Origin: Tubiluchus corallicola | Taxonomy: Eukaryota; Priapulida; Priapulimorpha; Priapulimorphida; Tubiluchidae | Assembly: GCA_030141605.1 (NCBI GenBank) | Contig: JAQGDQ010000068.1 | Span: forward strand, 1 to 64,000 | Reading direction: 5' to 3' | Length of the DNA: 64,000 nucleotides | Part shown: in pieces, positions 52,523-62,966 of the stretch | How positions within the stretch are numbered: position 1 is the first letter of the stretch | Layout: every line of letters starts with the position of its first letter | Notes under the pieces: generated by a model | What the model was told of the DNA's origin: nothing | Database searches by the model: none | The model's input: only the letters and a program-made list of their open reading frames with translations | Position numbers and translations under genes: made by a program

Positions 52523-55500
52523 CACAGAGACGCTAACAAATTAAACAAATGGAAAGTTGACCCTATACGCCCTGCAGAACTGTTTTACTGCTGATCAAAG
52601 CTGTAGTATTGTGTGAAAATGAGAATTTAAATATCTCGATCAGATAGCTCAACAAGTTCGGTATGTGTATTTTCAAATCCTTACGTGTTTTCTAATTTTT
52701 AACTGAATTAGCGTTGGTGTTTCCTCAACAAATTATTTGATATTAAATGAGCAGTACTTTCAACAAGTAAATTAGTCCTACCTAATTTTAAAATTATGTA
52801 AAATTACGTTTTCTCAGGAGAGTCTGTCCTTCCTAAGTTGCATTTCCAAATCATGAAAAAAGTTAAAACAACCCGAAATATGAAATTTATATTTTGAATT
52901 TTTTATAATTGGCAGACATAAATTTTGGCATTGTAGTACTGAAACTAATCGAATTATAGTTTTGCATTGCTAAGTGCTTCAAGCAGTTTTAAGTACTTTA
53001 ACGAACAATTTACTAAATGACAGGATGAACCAATAACTATTGATTTTATAAAGCCCTGCCTACACAAAAAAGAAAATTTCGAAAAGTCGTCGCCTCCACA
53101 CTGCCATGGCCTATGTCAGCTCCGTCACATGACTTTTTTGCTGTATAACCATCCTGTGTACTTCACAGGCAATTTAAAAGCATCGTGTTTAGAATTTATT
53201 CTACTGCTGTGCTTTAATTATCGTGGTTTCATATTTCAAACACAACTTCTGCTAACATAACTTATTGGCTTGTTAATGCAATTTATTAACAACATTTATT
53301 TAAATGTTTTATTTAATAACCTCTTCGCCCGCTGCTGCGTCTTGCCGATCAGTAATTCTCCTATCTGTATAATTGGACTGCATCCTGGACAATTCGGGTC
53401 GCATTGATTTAATAATCGCGGATCAGGCTAGCTGCGACTTCGCCAAAGAATATCAAAGATTTTATTTAAATTTATCGCTGTCATATCTGTCTGGGGCGCG
53501 TGCAGACATTCTCGTATTTTACTGATCTTACGCAGTAAGTTAAGTTACATGCTGTTTGCGCCTGAAAGACAGGTAGCTATAATAAATTAGCACACGTTTA
53601 GAAGTTTTCTTATGCGAGTTCAGATAAAGACAGAGCCATGCATTCACTTGTGCAAAGGGTAGGGTACTTTGAGCATGCAATAAGGAGAAAAAACTTACTA
53701 AAATTACAACAGTAGACGCCTGTACTGATTTTTCCGTACCGTGGAGGATTTATCTATTACTCATTATTCAAGCTCTTGTTTACTGAGCGTATTCCAGAAA
53801 AGCAAAGTTATGGGCACATATTAAGTAATCAATCCGCTATAAAAAGATCATAGTAAAAAAATAAGCACTACCTGTCCAAGACGTTTGCAGGTCTAACACA
53901 CCACAAGTAGCAGTTATCTAAACTGCTAGCACACCTAATAAAACACAAGTACTTTAAGGCAAAAACGTGTATCAATAGAAACATACAAAATGAGTTAGTG
54001 TCACTTATAACTGCTTCCTGGAAGAAATCGTTAACTTACTTATTGCCGCAGTTTAAATCAGTATTATTCTTAGCAAACACCGAAAGTGACTTTTGGCATG
54101 GGTTCTAAATGTATTAACTGCAGGCTGCAATTCTACCATTTGCTGAATTCACCAGCAGTGGCTATTGTACGTCACTTATTCATTTTTTCTAGGTTTTTGT
54201 TGCTATACGTTTTCTCTCCAAATCACTTGTGGCGTGTTACGTGTAAGCGTTTTAAATAATTACTGCTTGTGGTGTGTTAGACCTGCAAACTCCTTGCACA
54301 ACCGCTGCTTGCTTTTTTTTACTATGGTCTTCTGTAGAGTTAAGAATTCAATGGGAAGTTACGGCGTCCCCGCTATAATTAAATTAAACACCCTACTGTA
54401 TTGCATAATTACTTTTATGTGAGTGATTTAGTGCTGGAACGACAGACAGTATAAATAATTCTTTCCAATCTAAGTCAATAAAGCCATTAATTGCGAAGCA
54501 ACATTTATAGTTGCTAAAAATTTCTGACTGTGTTGTTTTGTTTGATACAATAAATTTTTGTTAGTGCTGCATTATAAATTAAATTTGCAAATGCATGAGT
54601 TATATAGCGTTATAGCATCTAACTTCAAATGATCGCTCACACTTGAATCTGACGACATACATTTTTATCTATATTTATTTTAGGTTTAAATCCGTACATA
54701 AAGTGCTATATAAAACAAATAAGTGACAAAGATTATAAATAAGATTAAAACTGTACTAGAAGAGCAGCCATTAATTTAGACAACAAATGAAAAGGTTAGT
54801 AATGAGTTCTAATATTGGGAGTACAATGACTTATATCGAATATCTGTATCATTTATGCAAGATAAAATCATATTACAGTTATATAAAATTCTGTTTCTTA
54901 GGCTAAAACACATTTACGTAGTAACACCTTAAAGAACGTTATATAATTGTTTGCACAAATTACAGACGCTTGTGTACTCTATTCATAGTTAAAAACTTTA
55001 ACCGAAAGTTTTTAACTATGAATAGCGGACCGAAATTTTTTAACAATGAATAGGGTATGCAGGCGTTTGTACACTACAGTATTTTTTAAAGGTACGAAGT
55101 ACGTTATTCTTTCATACCTTACTGTACTGCCAGTCTTGCTTTCGGAGTGCAATGTTTCACGAAGCGCGAGATTTTACAGAGTGCCTCGTTTATACAATAG
55201 CCAGAGATTGCTGCAACAATACTAGAACAGTAAGATCTGAACAAAAATGACTTAATATTACGTGAGCAATAATGAAATTTTATGCACAGCATATTTGCTG
55301 TCACATAAACAATCGTAATTAATTAGCAACATTTTTATCATCAGTGTAATCACATGATATTGTATGTCCTTCACTGTTACTACACTCACTTTGTTTGCGA
55401 CCCGTATATATATTTCCTAATACAATATGACGCGTACTGGTTGGGAAAAAGTATATACATTTGGTTTTACTGGCGTTAAAAACAATGTGACTACTCATAG

Positions 55501-58094
55501 CCTTTACAACAGTTTATAAGTTTTAGCAATCCCTTTACACTAGGTGCGACAAAACATAGGTCATCTGCGTATGTGATTAATACAGACATTGCCAAATGTA
55601 AAAGTTGCATTAGTAATATCGGAATCGTGAACGGATCGGATGTAGTATTATTGCATTTTACGCAAATAGACTGAGTAGCATACCAGTACTTACATAAATC
55701 TACAACAGGTCTAAGAAAATCTTATGTTACACATTTATCAAAAAGCTTTCTGTGGTTAACCCGGTCGAATGGCTTACTGGCATCTACAAAACAGACAAAG
55801 CAGACAGGTAGTTCGGGCTATTTTTATACGATAATTAGAAATAAGTTCTGTTTAACGTGTAGATACAAACATGAGTACCATGATTCTTCTTAAAACCAAA
55901 CTGATTATCGGACGTATTAAACAAGTTTTCACACTTTATATATACGTTACTTGTTCAAGTAGTTTTTCTAAAAGCTGTAGAAAAGGTAATAGGCCTGTAG
56001 TGATCTGGTCTAGAAATATCTAGATTCTCTTTCTTTATCACCGGAATAAGGGTTGAATTGGATATCGCATGAAGTACATATTAAATCAGGACACCCGTTT
56101 TATGATTCTTGAAACAATGAATATCATTAGAGACATTATTAAGACCAAGAGAGATGTTGCTCTCTTGATCAGCAAATGACTGTAACAGTTTTGCCACAGG
56201 CCATGAGTTTCTTTTTCACCTTTGGCTTCGCTCACTTTCGAATGCAGCGGCATATTACTGTATCGTTATTTATCGTTTTAATTTTTTCCAAAATTCATGA
56301 CTAGAATTAATAGACAAGCTGCGACACTCCTAGTAGTATTTTCGTTATTTTTGTAACCCGTTATTTTGATTAACGTCCATTTGTAAATAATAACCCTTAT
56401 TTGTCATAGTTTTTAGATTCACATTAAAATTTTTTAGCTCAATTAAAACACATTTGGAAGCCACAATGAGGAACTGAGGGTCATATTTGGTTACATAAAA
56501 ATGACTCGGGACACATAAACACTGAAATCGAAAATTTGCTGTCTTTATAAATATAAGCATCTCTCATTCTCTCTCTCTCACTCTCTCTCTCTCTCTCTCC
56601 GTCTTTCTCTTTCTTTCTTTCCCTCTCTCTCCCTATCCGTCGTTCTCTTTTTTTTCTCTCTCTCTCTCTCTCTCTCTCCCTCCCTCCTCTTCCTCTTCCT
56701 CTGCCTTTCTGTTTCTCTTTCTTACTCATCCGAACAAATAATTAATTGTAACCTTCCCTTCAAACCCTTGGGTCGGCGCGCCGCAGGCCAGCGTGTCGAT
56801 GTGGCTGCACGTCATACTGCATATGAATGCAACGTGGGAATACTGCATGTACGGTAGAAGATGATGGACTGCCAAAGCAATGCAGCAATCGCAGTTCAAA
56901 GACTTTTTCATGCAACAAAGAGTTAATCGTAAGAAAATCTTTTCAATCGTCCTATAAACGTAAAGCAATTAATTAGACATTTTTGAGATCAAAACCAATG
57001 ACAATAGTTGTATTTGTGCTTAGTTTTGTTAAATAATGCTTTTGTAAACAAAGTAATTATATGCTAAGCAGCATTAGAGTAAACTATTTATTGAATTAAT
57101 GGTATATCATGGAGTAATTTTTTTGCAATATTGTATTCATAGTATTACACCAGCTCAGTAATTGGTATCTTAGTAACGCACAGTCTGGTACCTCGTCTTT
57201 TATTTTTATCCACAGTCAGATAAAAATATGTGTTATATGCATGGCCACGTTTATACAGTCGAGTTTCGATTTGGGATTCCGTGTCAATAAGAGAAACATG
57301 TCAATACATTAGACCGTACGAAGATAAAAGCAGTGTGTTGATTACAATCGTATAGAAATACAGTAATAGCCTTTGAACTAGAGCAAGCCGTGAGAATACC
57401 GTTTACTTGAGCCTAATTCGACGCTCAAATAGACACGAGGTGTGCAAATATGGAAGAAAGTGGCGCTCAATTTTTTTCTCTAATTGGTGTTCAAATCGAC
57501 AATCAGACAAGAGAACATAAGGGCGGATTTAACCGGGCTTGTCGTAACTAACACCCGGATACAAACAATTTTTATCCTGGCAACATTTTTTCAATCATTT
57601 GAACTGAGAACAACATCAGTCTCTCAGAGGCTCGCACTCATGCAACAAAATAATTGCTCAACGCAGTTACAAAAAGTTTTTGTGTAACTGAAATATTGCA
57701 TGTTTCCCCACATTTCCACATACTTGTTTTTAAAAAGCAACATCTTACATTACGTACTCTTCCGTGTGCGGATTGAGGATTGTATGTCGTTTCGCCAGTT
57801 ATCTTTTCGCCAGTCTACTTTTTCGCCAGTCTACCTTTTCGCCAGTCTACTTTTTCGCCAGTCCACTTTTCGGGACCCTTTGACGTGCCTGAGTTGTGAC
57901 CATAAAAAGTGGACTCGCGAAAAGATAGACTGGCCAAAAGATAACTGGCGAAGTGGGGGATTAGCACCATACCATCGAGCAGATTGCTGCAGCATTTGTA
58001 GTCCCGCGTACTTAGGAAGTTAAGTGCAGTTAATAACATCTGCCCTTAAGCACAGTGAAACTGAGATAGGGGGAAGACGGGGGGGACAGGAAGC

Positions 58095-58157
<63 letters not shown>

Positions 58158-58158
58158 G

Positions 58159-58199
<41 letters not shown>

Positions 58200-61100
58200 G
58201 GAGGGAGATAAATGCAATATGTTATTTCTCTCAAAACAATTCCAAGTAGCCTATTTCATTGATTTTAAGAGAGTGGTAGAGTACAGCGAGGTAACGCCCA
58301 GGAAAAGTGATTTTAGGTGGTTTCATATTTACCACTATTATTTCTTTAGCTACCTGGACGACGGAGAAAACGTGCCCCTCTCGGAGAATGTGATAAGGCA
58401 GTTCTGCAGGTTTAGGTATCGTTTCTACGATCATTCTTAATTGTGTACTAAACTGTAGTCATGCCACAACCATAAACATAATGTGCTAGAGGTCCTATCA
58501 TTGAGTGTATGGTCCTTGGTTGGGTCACAGTACTGAATTATATAGCACAATAACGTATTGGTTAGATTAGTAAGATTGGTAAAGTTTTGTTTGATTATTG
58601 TCTGTGCTTGATTAAAGAAGTTGGACAAAGGTGCACTAGAGCACACGTTTGATGTTATTTTCTGTCTACTTATTTATCGAGTGCTTCAAATTGCACGAAA
58701 TTTCCTGCGTAAGAAAGGTATAGCTTGCGGCAACACTCACTGTTTTATAAAAAGTTAGGAAGAGCTCAGTAATTTCCTGTATAATGATAATTAATGTCTT
58801 CGATTTTGTTTTGCTCTGCATTGCCAATGTCAAAGTGGGAACAACTCCAAAAAGACAAAACGGCAGTCCTTTATGGCAAAGAAATTGATTAAAAATTGTT
58901 GATCAGTGTCCTAAAAATACCATATTCCTTCTTTTTAAACCATTTAATTTCCGCAAACTAAAGTTCTTAAATTGAATTATTTATGAAGAAAGACATTTGA
59001 GTTCTTTAAACTGAAAAACCAAATTACTGAAATAAAAATGGCTTAGTCTTATGATGTTTAGTTTAATTACCAAAACACTCAAACCCACTTATCAAATTGT
59101 TTAGAAAGCTACTTAACCAAGGACAGTAGACATTTTTCATAACTATGCTCCTTTTAGAATATTATTAACAGGAGTTCAACTGGATCTGTTGATCAGTTTT
59201 AAAAGTTTAATAATCTTGGGCATACGCCCATCCGGCCATCAAATTAACTGTCAGTGTGCAATAGTCTAATTTGAAAAAAATGTTTACGATTTCAGGTGAC
59301 TTTCGTATTCGTTAAAGACGAACATAGCTACATCTGTTTAATGAATTATTTGTACATTTTAATCACCGTATCATTTTGTTTCCGAGCGTTTGCAACTGAG
59401 TTCTTGTCAAAAGAAGCCTTGTCATGTAGGTTAGAAATGAACAGAAATGCAAGTGGTGAAAACTGCCTGAAACTAAGTTTCCTAAAGCCTTGCTACTTGT
59501 TGCACTCATACAGCGTTTATAGTGTAGCACCTTATTCTAATCGAAACGTAAAGACAGATCATTTGGATGCTACATAGTGGATACGCCTCTATAGTTTCTC
59601 CCTGCTAGCTATAATAGACTACTGGCAAGATTGTAATCACAAAGAGGAAAGATAACTGAGAAAAACTTCTGCCATTATTTCGCCATTCGCACTACAAGTA
59701 TTAAACTGGCTTTTAATGCAAACGTCTTTGAAGTGCCGTTTAATGTTGTTCGAGGAATCTTCCTTCGTTATTTAATATCTACTTGAGTTGTTGCCATGGT
59801 AACGCATTTTCTGGTATTTTTAAAAGCAATATTACAGTTCCGTATGCGTAACAGGTACTTGCAATGTATGTTTTCAAATTACTGGTATTAAAAAGTAGGT
59901 TATTCAGATTCAAACAGCTGGCAAATTTACACGACTGTTTATAATCTTTTAAGAGTGTAGATACCTACGCATCGATAGTGTACTCTATGTTTAACACAAT
60001 ATGTTCATCACAGTGTTCATAAGAGCACAGACTAAAGTCATGCCGAGGCAAAGTTACAGCTGATTAATTATAACTAAACTAATTGATGAGTTATCCCTTC
60101 CTTCCCTTTCAGAATACTATTTTTTCTCAAAACGCGAAAAGCCCAGGTACTAGGTTACTGCAGACATGTTTGAAAACAGTCAACAAAGTGCGGTCATATA
60201 GTGGACCTAGTAAAAAATTAACTATTCAAAACGTGTATCTGTGAGAATATTTTGTATTTGTTGTTGCTGAAAGGGGAAGAAAAGGCAATTTTAAAGTATA
60301 GCCGGAAAACTTTGAGCACAAAATTATATTACTTAGCATTACCTTTATGTGCTTGAAAGATTTATGTAGCTGGAAAAGAAAATCTTGGATAATTTAAGAT
60401 ACGCACACCCTGACAAAACCGCTATCACTGATTCACCAAAAAGCACATTATTGATCTTATTGACAATATAAAGTAATTTAGATAGTTAAGTAATTAAGTA
60501 ATTTCCTAAGAAAGTAACTAAGTAATTTGTCTTAGTTAGTGAAGAGTGTGCTACGAATGTTCTGATAACCTTTTCAAACTTTACGCAATGTTACCTAAAT
60601 TTGTTTCAAACGACTTAAGTGGCGTTTACATATCATCCGGATGCGAATGCGTTTTGGGAGGTGCGGAATACATAAAATCACTTTCTATTGTTTTCAATGC
60701 ACTTATTTATGCAGCCTGCGTATGCGTTATTCTTTTTCCGCAGCGATTCCTTTTGATTTTTTCCGCAGACTGTCCCACATGCTGTTCCGCAAGTGGAAAA
60801 CGCATCCGCATACTCTCACCCGGATGCTACAGAAATGCCACTTAAAATAGTATGCAATAGTAGTATACTTAACCCTGTACGCAATAAGACAGCATGTTTC
60901 ATAAGTAATTTCAAAGCGAATTTTTAAGCTTTATTTATGAAGAATTGTTTAGTCTGTGTATCAGGGAGCAACAAAGGATTTCTAGGACCTAATGCTACTA
61001 TCACTTAACCCAGGGGTGTGCAAACTGCGGCCCGCGGGAATTGAGGGAAAGTTTAATGTGGCCCGGTTAGACAGAAAATTTGAACGCCCCTGACTTAACC

Positions 61101-62354
61101 ATTAAGTTGACCTGGTTGGAATTAAATTGTGTTTGTCCTTAGAATCTATAAAACGAAAATCTAACCCCCTTCATATTTTCATTCTGACGTAGTAATAAGG
61201 CAAATAAAAAAGCCAAACATGTTATACATACAATAAATATAAGAATGTAAAGTAAACTTTTGAAATATAAGAAAGTAAAGTAAAGTACCTTATAGGTGCA
61301 CTTAAATCATTCCATATTATCTGTCATTATACCAAGCAGAATAACAATTTCCGTAATAATTATTACTATTTAACGCACACATATATTATGATTTACTTTA
61401 GACATAGCTGTTATTCTTTGTTGAAAATAGAACAATTTTTTTTTCTAACGCATAAAGCACACCATTTAATAAAACGCGCAATACTGTTTGATATTCATTC
61501 ACATAGAAAGCTCGCCTTTCTGGATATAATTACGGTAATAATTGTTAATATTATTATTACAATATTTGTATGTTATCTCCCAAAATATGAGTACAGAGAT
61601 TGCCTGACGTAGTACTGAAAAATTTAACAAACATCATTGAAACCTGTTAATTGGGTCGCGCAAGAACCACTTATACAAGGAAGAGAATATCTATGCGTCA
61701 TGCTTCCGGCAGTTGCCACAGTTTACTGATTACAGTGTTTCATGCAGTATTCTGACTGTAATCAATGCTTTTCGTACCAAGTTTCCCAACTTGAGCCGCG
61801 CAAAAACTGTGACAATAAGAGCCAACTCGTTAATTAATTATGACTGTGATTGCCAAAATTTTTTATAAACCATTGCGGCTTATTTTACCACTTATTACTC
61901 ATTGTGAGTATTGAGTAATGGGTAATAATTGGTAAAATAAACAGCCATGGTTTATAAAAATTCTGTCAAACACAGTCATAATTAATTAATAATATCATTA
62001 GTTGACAACTAATTTGGGAACATAAGAGCCAAATACTCTTGACTTCAAGTCTTCCTTGCGAAAAGAAAAATTATTAATAACACCATTTGTTCGATATATA
62101 AAATCTACGCGTATATAGTCCATACGGTTTATACCCTTTTGTAAGCAGATAATAAATTGTTGATTCTGTGCTGTTAACGGGTGGCTTGTAATGCTTGACG
62201 GAGGGTTTCTTTTTTACTATGTGAATCTGTACTCCTTTTTGTAGATTTGGGAGGACTACCAGTTAAGATGGAACCCGTCGGAATATGCCGGAATACAGCA
62301 GATCCGGATTCCGAGTGAAAAAGTTTGGATACCTGATATTGTGCTCTACAATAA
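43113..62354 (+). CDS. Nicotinic acetylcholine receptor-type subunit gene, four 5' coding exons (spliced, incomplete at 3' end)
   Basis: Exons 43113-43200, 49535-49671, 51461-51505 and 62245-62354 join to 380 nt, which is 126 codons plus two bases, with no stop. The product starts with a signal peptide (about residues 1-24) and continues into the N-terminal extracellular domain of a pentameric Cys-loop channel. It shows the N-terminal helix motif EERLVRDLF (36-44), YNKLIRPV (47-54), an N-glycosylation sequon NMT (56-58), DEKNQIL (76-82), NVWLRF (85-90), the loop D Trp (W92), DYQLRW (94-99), RIPSEKVW (111-118) and PDIVLYN (120-126). Family members open a cation pore in the plasma membrane when acetylcholine binds at subunit interfaces. 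Exon phases (1, 0, 0, 2) and the 45- and 110-nt exon sizes match the ancient layout known from animal nAChR genes. Exon 2 resembles insect beta-type subunits and exon 4 resembles alpha-type ones, so the subtype is open. The Cys-loop, the alpha CC pair and the membrane segments lie past the window end. Confidence 0.94.
43961..44402 (+). repeat. Cluster of TGAGTAG motifs in intron 1
   Basis: TGAGTAG occurs at 43990, 44062, 44225, 44247, 44310 and 44383. Two of them lie in an identical 20-mer CTGAGTAGTTCGGGTAAGAA (44061 and 44382). CAGAGTA variants occur at 43975 and 44210. This may be a degenerate local duplication of about 320 bp or a cluster of binding sites. Confidence 0.5.
45295..45353 (+). 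repeat. (TA)n microsatellite
   Basis: TA dinucleotides broken by TTTA units, directly bordering the GC-rich island. Confidence 0.93.
45355..45835. other. GC-rich island of unknown origin in intron 1
   Basis: About 480 bp with far higher G+C than the surroundings begins directly after a TA microsatellite and ends near 45835. It contains GGGGCCCACCGGGAGAAGGG, CGGGAACGGGCCGAGGG and CCCGTAACGGGCGTTTTCCC-type segments. Open frames on both strands (84 and 67 codons) show no recognisable domain. It could be an inserted repeat, a fragment of foreign DNA or a regulatory island. No assignment is made. Confidence 0.5.
46260..47130 (+). repeat. G/T-only minisatellite with higher-order repeats
   Basis: About 870 bp is built from GTGGT, GTGTG and GGGTGG words, with C nearly absent from the plus strand. 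A block of about 75 bp starting GTAGGTGGGTGGGTGGTGTG recurs at about 46527, 46728 and 47005, so there is a second level of repetition. Long spurious open frames run through it in every direction. GGTGGGTGGGTGG runs could form G-quadruplexes. Confidence 0.92.
47205..47345 (+). repeat. (AC)n and (ACGC)n microsatellite
   Basis: About 35 pure AC units, then ACGC units and more AC, 75 bp after the G/T minisatellite. Confidence 0.95.
47858..47958 (+). repeat. (CAG)n/(CAA)n triplet tract
   Basis: CAG-dominated triplets, with the purest run at 47930-47955. It is in intron 1 with no splice sites visible around it, so it is not taken as a polyglutamine exon. Confidence 0.85.
48205..48845 (+). repeat. 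Dispersed repeat family R1, copy B (intron 1)
   Basis: This is the longest of the three copies, within intron 1 of the receptor gene and in its sense direction. It includes a piece around 48560-48690 that copy A lacks. Between the shared blocks the divergence is considerable, so the copies are old. Confidence 0.85.
49046..49215 (+). repeat. (CAT)n/(CGT) triplet-rich tract
   Basis: CATCAT and CACCAC units, then GTCGTC and CATGAT words. Confidence 0.88.
49308..49365 (+). repeat. CT-rich tract in intron 1
   Basis: Imperfect CT/CCT run about 170 bp before the exon 2 acceptor. Confidence 0.7.
49535..49671 (+). CDS. nAChR-type subunit, coding exon 2 (N-terminal helix and first beta strand)
   Basis: The exon is 137 nt: two bases completing Gly30, then 45 codons (residues 31-75). 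The acceptor is preceded by a pyrimidine tract (ttctttatttccag) and the donor is AATGTG|GTAATT. The peptide begins [14 protein letters not shown] and continues [14 protein letters not shown], which aligns by eye with the N-terminal alpha-helix and following loop of nicotinic receptor subunits, closest in my memory to insect beta1-type subunits. NMT (56-58) is a potential N-glycosylation site. It ends IQLINV, the usual border before the DEKNQ exon. Phase is 1 in and 0 out. Confidence 0.95.
51461..51505 (+). CDS. nAChR-type subunit, coding exon 3 (45-nt conserved exon)
   Basis: This exact 45-nt, 15-codon exon (residues 76-90) reads [15 protein letters not shown]. It lies between an acceptor (gtttcgttacag) and a donor (TTT|GTAAGT), phase 0 on both sides. 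Vertebrate nAChR genes also carry a 45-nt third exon at this place, encoding the same motif. It contributes to the beta strands next to loop D on the complementary face of the agonist site. It is too short for an ORF scan and was found by reading for the expected motif. Confidence 0.95.
51506..54962 (+). other. First part of intron 3: nothing coding
   Basis: AT-rich intron sequence after the donor GTAAGT. Apart from the AAT array at 52469 no feature was recognised. Confidence 0.5.
52469..52521 (+). repeat. (TAA)n microsatellite in intron 3
   Basis: About 17 pure AAT triplets. Confidence 0.95.
54963..55069. mobile_element. Palindromic ~107-bp miniature element with TA flanks
   Basis: CAGACGCTTGTGTACTCTAT at the left mirrors CAAACGCCTGCATACCCTAT at the right end, each next to a TA dinucleotide, as expected of Tc1/mariner-derived miniature elements. 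A perfect inner hairpin, CTATTCATAGTTAAAAACTT (54979 on) against its complement ending 55025, sits inside. Confidence 0.65.
55430..56175 (-). pseudogene. LINE (non-LTR retrotransposon) reverse-transcriptase fossil, antisense in intron 3
   Basis: Read from 56175 downward, broken frames give [34 protein letters not shown], then [13 protein letters not shown] (55790-55752, catalytic Asp motif), [24 protein letters not shown], and [11 protein letters not shown] (55580-55550, the YxDD active site). It ends with [13 protein letters not shown]. The GVRQGG...LSP block between SDPFT and YADD is deleted, and several stops and frameshifts occur. Motif order and spacing are those of LINE reverse transcriptases of the CR1/L2/Jockey kind; the clade is not settled. 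It is a dead copy. Confidence 0.88.
56560..56722 (+). repeat. CT-rich tract in intron 3
   Basis: CT dinucleotides with TTTC and CCT interruptions. Confidence 0.92.
57789..57954. mobile_element. Fold-back element built of a ~17-bp TTCGCCAGTCTAC repeat
   Basis: Five tandem units of TTTTTCGCCAGTCTACT type (57789-57872) are followed, after about 30 bp, by inverted units GTGGACTCGCG, AGATAGACTGGCC and AGATAACTGGCGAA (57904-57953). The outermost unit (CCAGTTATC) and innermost unit (CCAGTCCAC) match between arms, so the left arm has two extra middle units. It is probably a miniature element whose left arm expanded by slippage. Confidence 0.7.
58097..58206 (+). repeat. (GA)n microsatellite in intron 3
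   Basis: Near-pure GA units with a few AAAG and GGGA interruptions. Confidence 0.95.
60421..60955 (-). repeat. Dispersed repeat family R1, copy C, split by a miniature element
   Basis: On the minus strand 60615-60421 matches the middle of copies A and B (GTTTGAAACAAATTTAGGTA, AACATTGCGTAAAGTTTGAA, CAATAAGATCAA, TTTTTGGTGAATCAGTG). The family's outer part resumes at 60890-60950 (AGCATG, ATTTCAAAGCGAATTTTTAA, GCTTTATTTATG). The 223-bp element at 60619-60841 sits between the two parts. Confidence 0.75.
60619..60841. mobile_element. 223-bp TTAA-flanked miniature inverted-repeat element
   Basis: TTAA (60615-60618 and 60842-60845) flanks ends that are inverted: GTGGCGTTTACATATCATCC on the left and the complement of GTGGCATTTCTGTAGCATCC on the right. 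The match continues into CGGATGCG...GCGTTTT. TTAA flanks are typical of piggyBac-type insertion. A PIF/Harbinger reading with TTA duplications and AGTGGC ends is also possible. No transposase is encoded. Confidence 0.75.
61011..61092. mobile_element. 82-bp hAT miniature element
   Basis: It starts CAGGGGTGTGCAAACTGCGG followed by CCCGCGGG, and ends GAACGCCCCTG. It is flanked by a perfect 8-bp duplication ACTTAACC (61003-61010 and 61093-61100). The CAGGGGTGxGCAAAC end and an 8-bp duplication are diagnostic of hAT-derived miniature elements. The perfect duplication suggests a rather recent insertion. It lies in intron 3. Confidence 0.92.
61830..61990. mobile_element. Palindromic ~160-bp miniature element
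   Basis: Two arms of about 70 bp (61830-61898 and 61914-61990) are near-perfect complements. Shared pieces are TTAATTAATTATGACTGTG, TTTTTATAAACCAT, TTATTTTACCA and TTATTACTCA. It could form a long hairpin in DNA or RNA. There is no coding sequence. The target duplication is obscured by the AT-rich ends. Confidence 0.75.
62245..62354 (+). CDS. nAChR-type subunit, coding exon 4 (loop D to start of loop A)
   Basis: The exon is 110 nt (residues 91-126 plus two bases), with acceptor tactcctttttgtag and donor AATAA|GTAAGT. It starts IWEDYQLRW, where Trp92 is the loop D aromatic residue, and continues [21 protein letters not shown] and IVLYN. The 110-nt length and phase 2 exit equal those of exon 4 in vertebrate nAChR genes. 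The two trailing A bases should complete an Asn with the next exon (the usual NADG motif of loop A). No sequence encoding NADG was seen in the remaining 1.6 kb, so exon 5 is outside the window. Confidence 0.96.
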
Positions 62355-62929
62355 GTAAGTATATTGAAAAAGTCTAAGTATCATAGTCTATATTGCGCTA
62401 AGCTTGTTTGCATTCTTCTTTTCACAAGTTCATTTGAAATACAACGTTTAAAACGCTATACAAAGTGCAATAAACTAAACTAATTACATAGAGAGACTGT
62501 TTGTATTCTTTATAATCTTCTTAGTCAATAATTTGTTTCTTAATTACTTTCAATCTACGAAAAGAATGTGCATTGATTTGAGAGCGTAAACTCTTCTTAG
62601 CTATATTTATTGTTTATTGTATGTTTTTAAATTGTATGACTTTCACTTCATTCTTTTTTAACCAAGAAATTTATTAGTTAGCCTAATTTGTTGAAGTTAA
62701 ATAACTAAATTCAAGCATTACATGTTAATTAAAACAGAAAGCGTCGGTCTTTTTTAAGTTGTGTGCTCTGTAAATACCAAAAGCATCATTTAATTACGCC
62801 TTTCTACAAGGGAAGCTGAGAAACTTCAACTTGCTATTTTTGTTTTTTTTTCTTGCAAACCGTTATAATAAGTGTGCACTTTCACTTTATCAGGATGCTT
62901 AAATCCCTAATTAAATGATGATGATGAAG

Positions 62930-62966
<37 letters not shown>

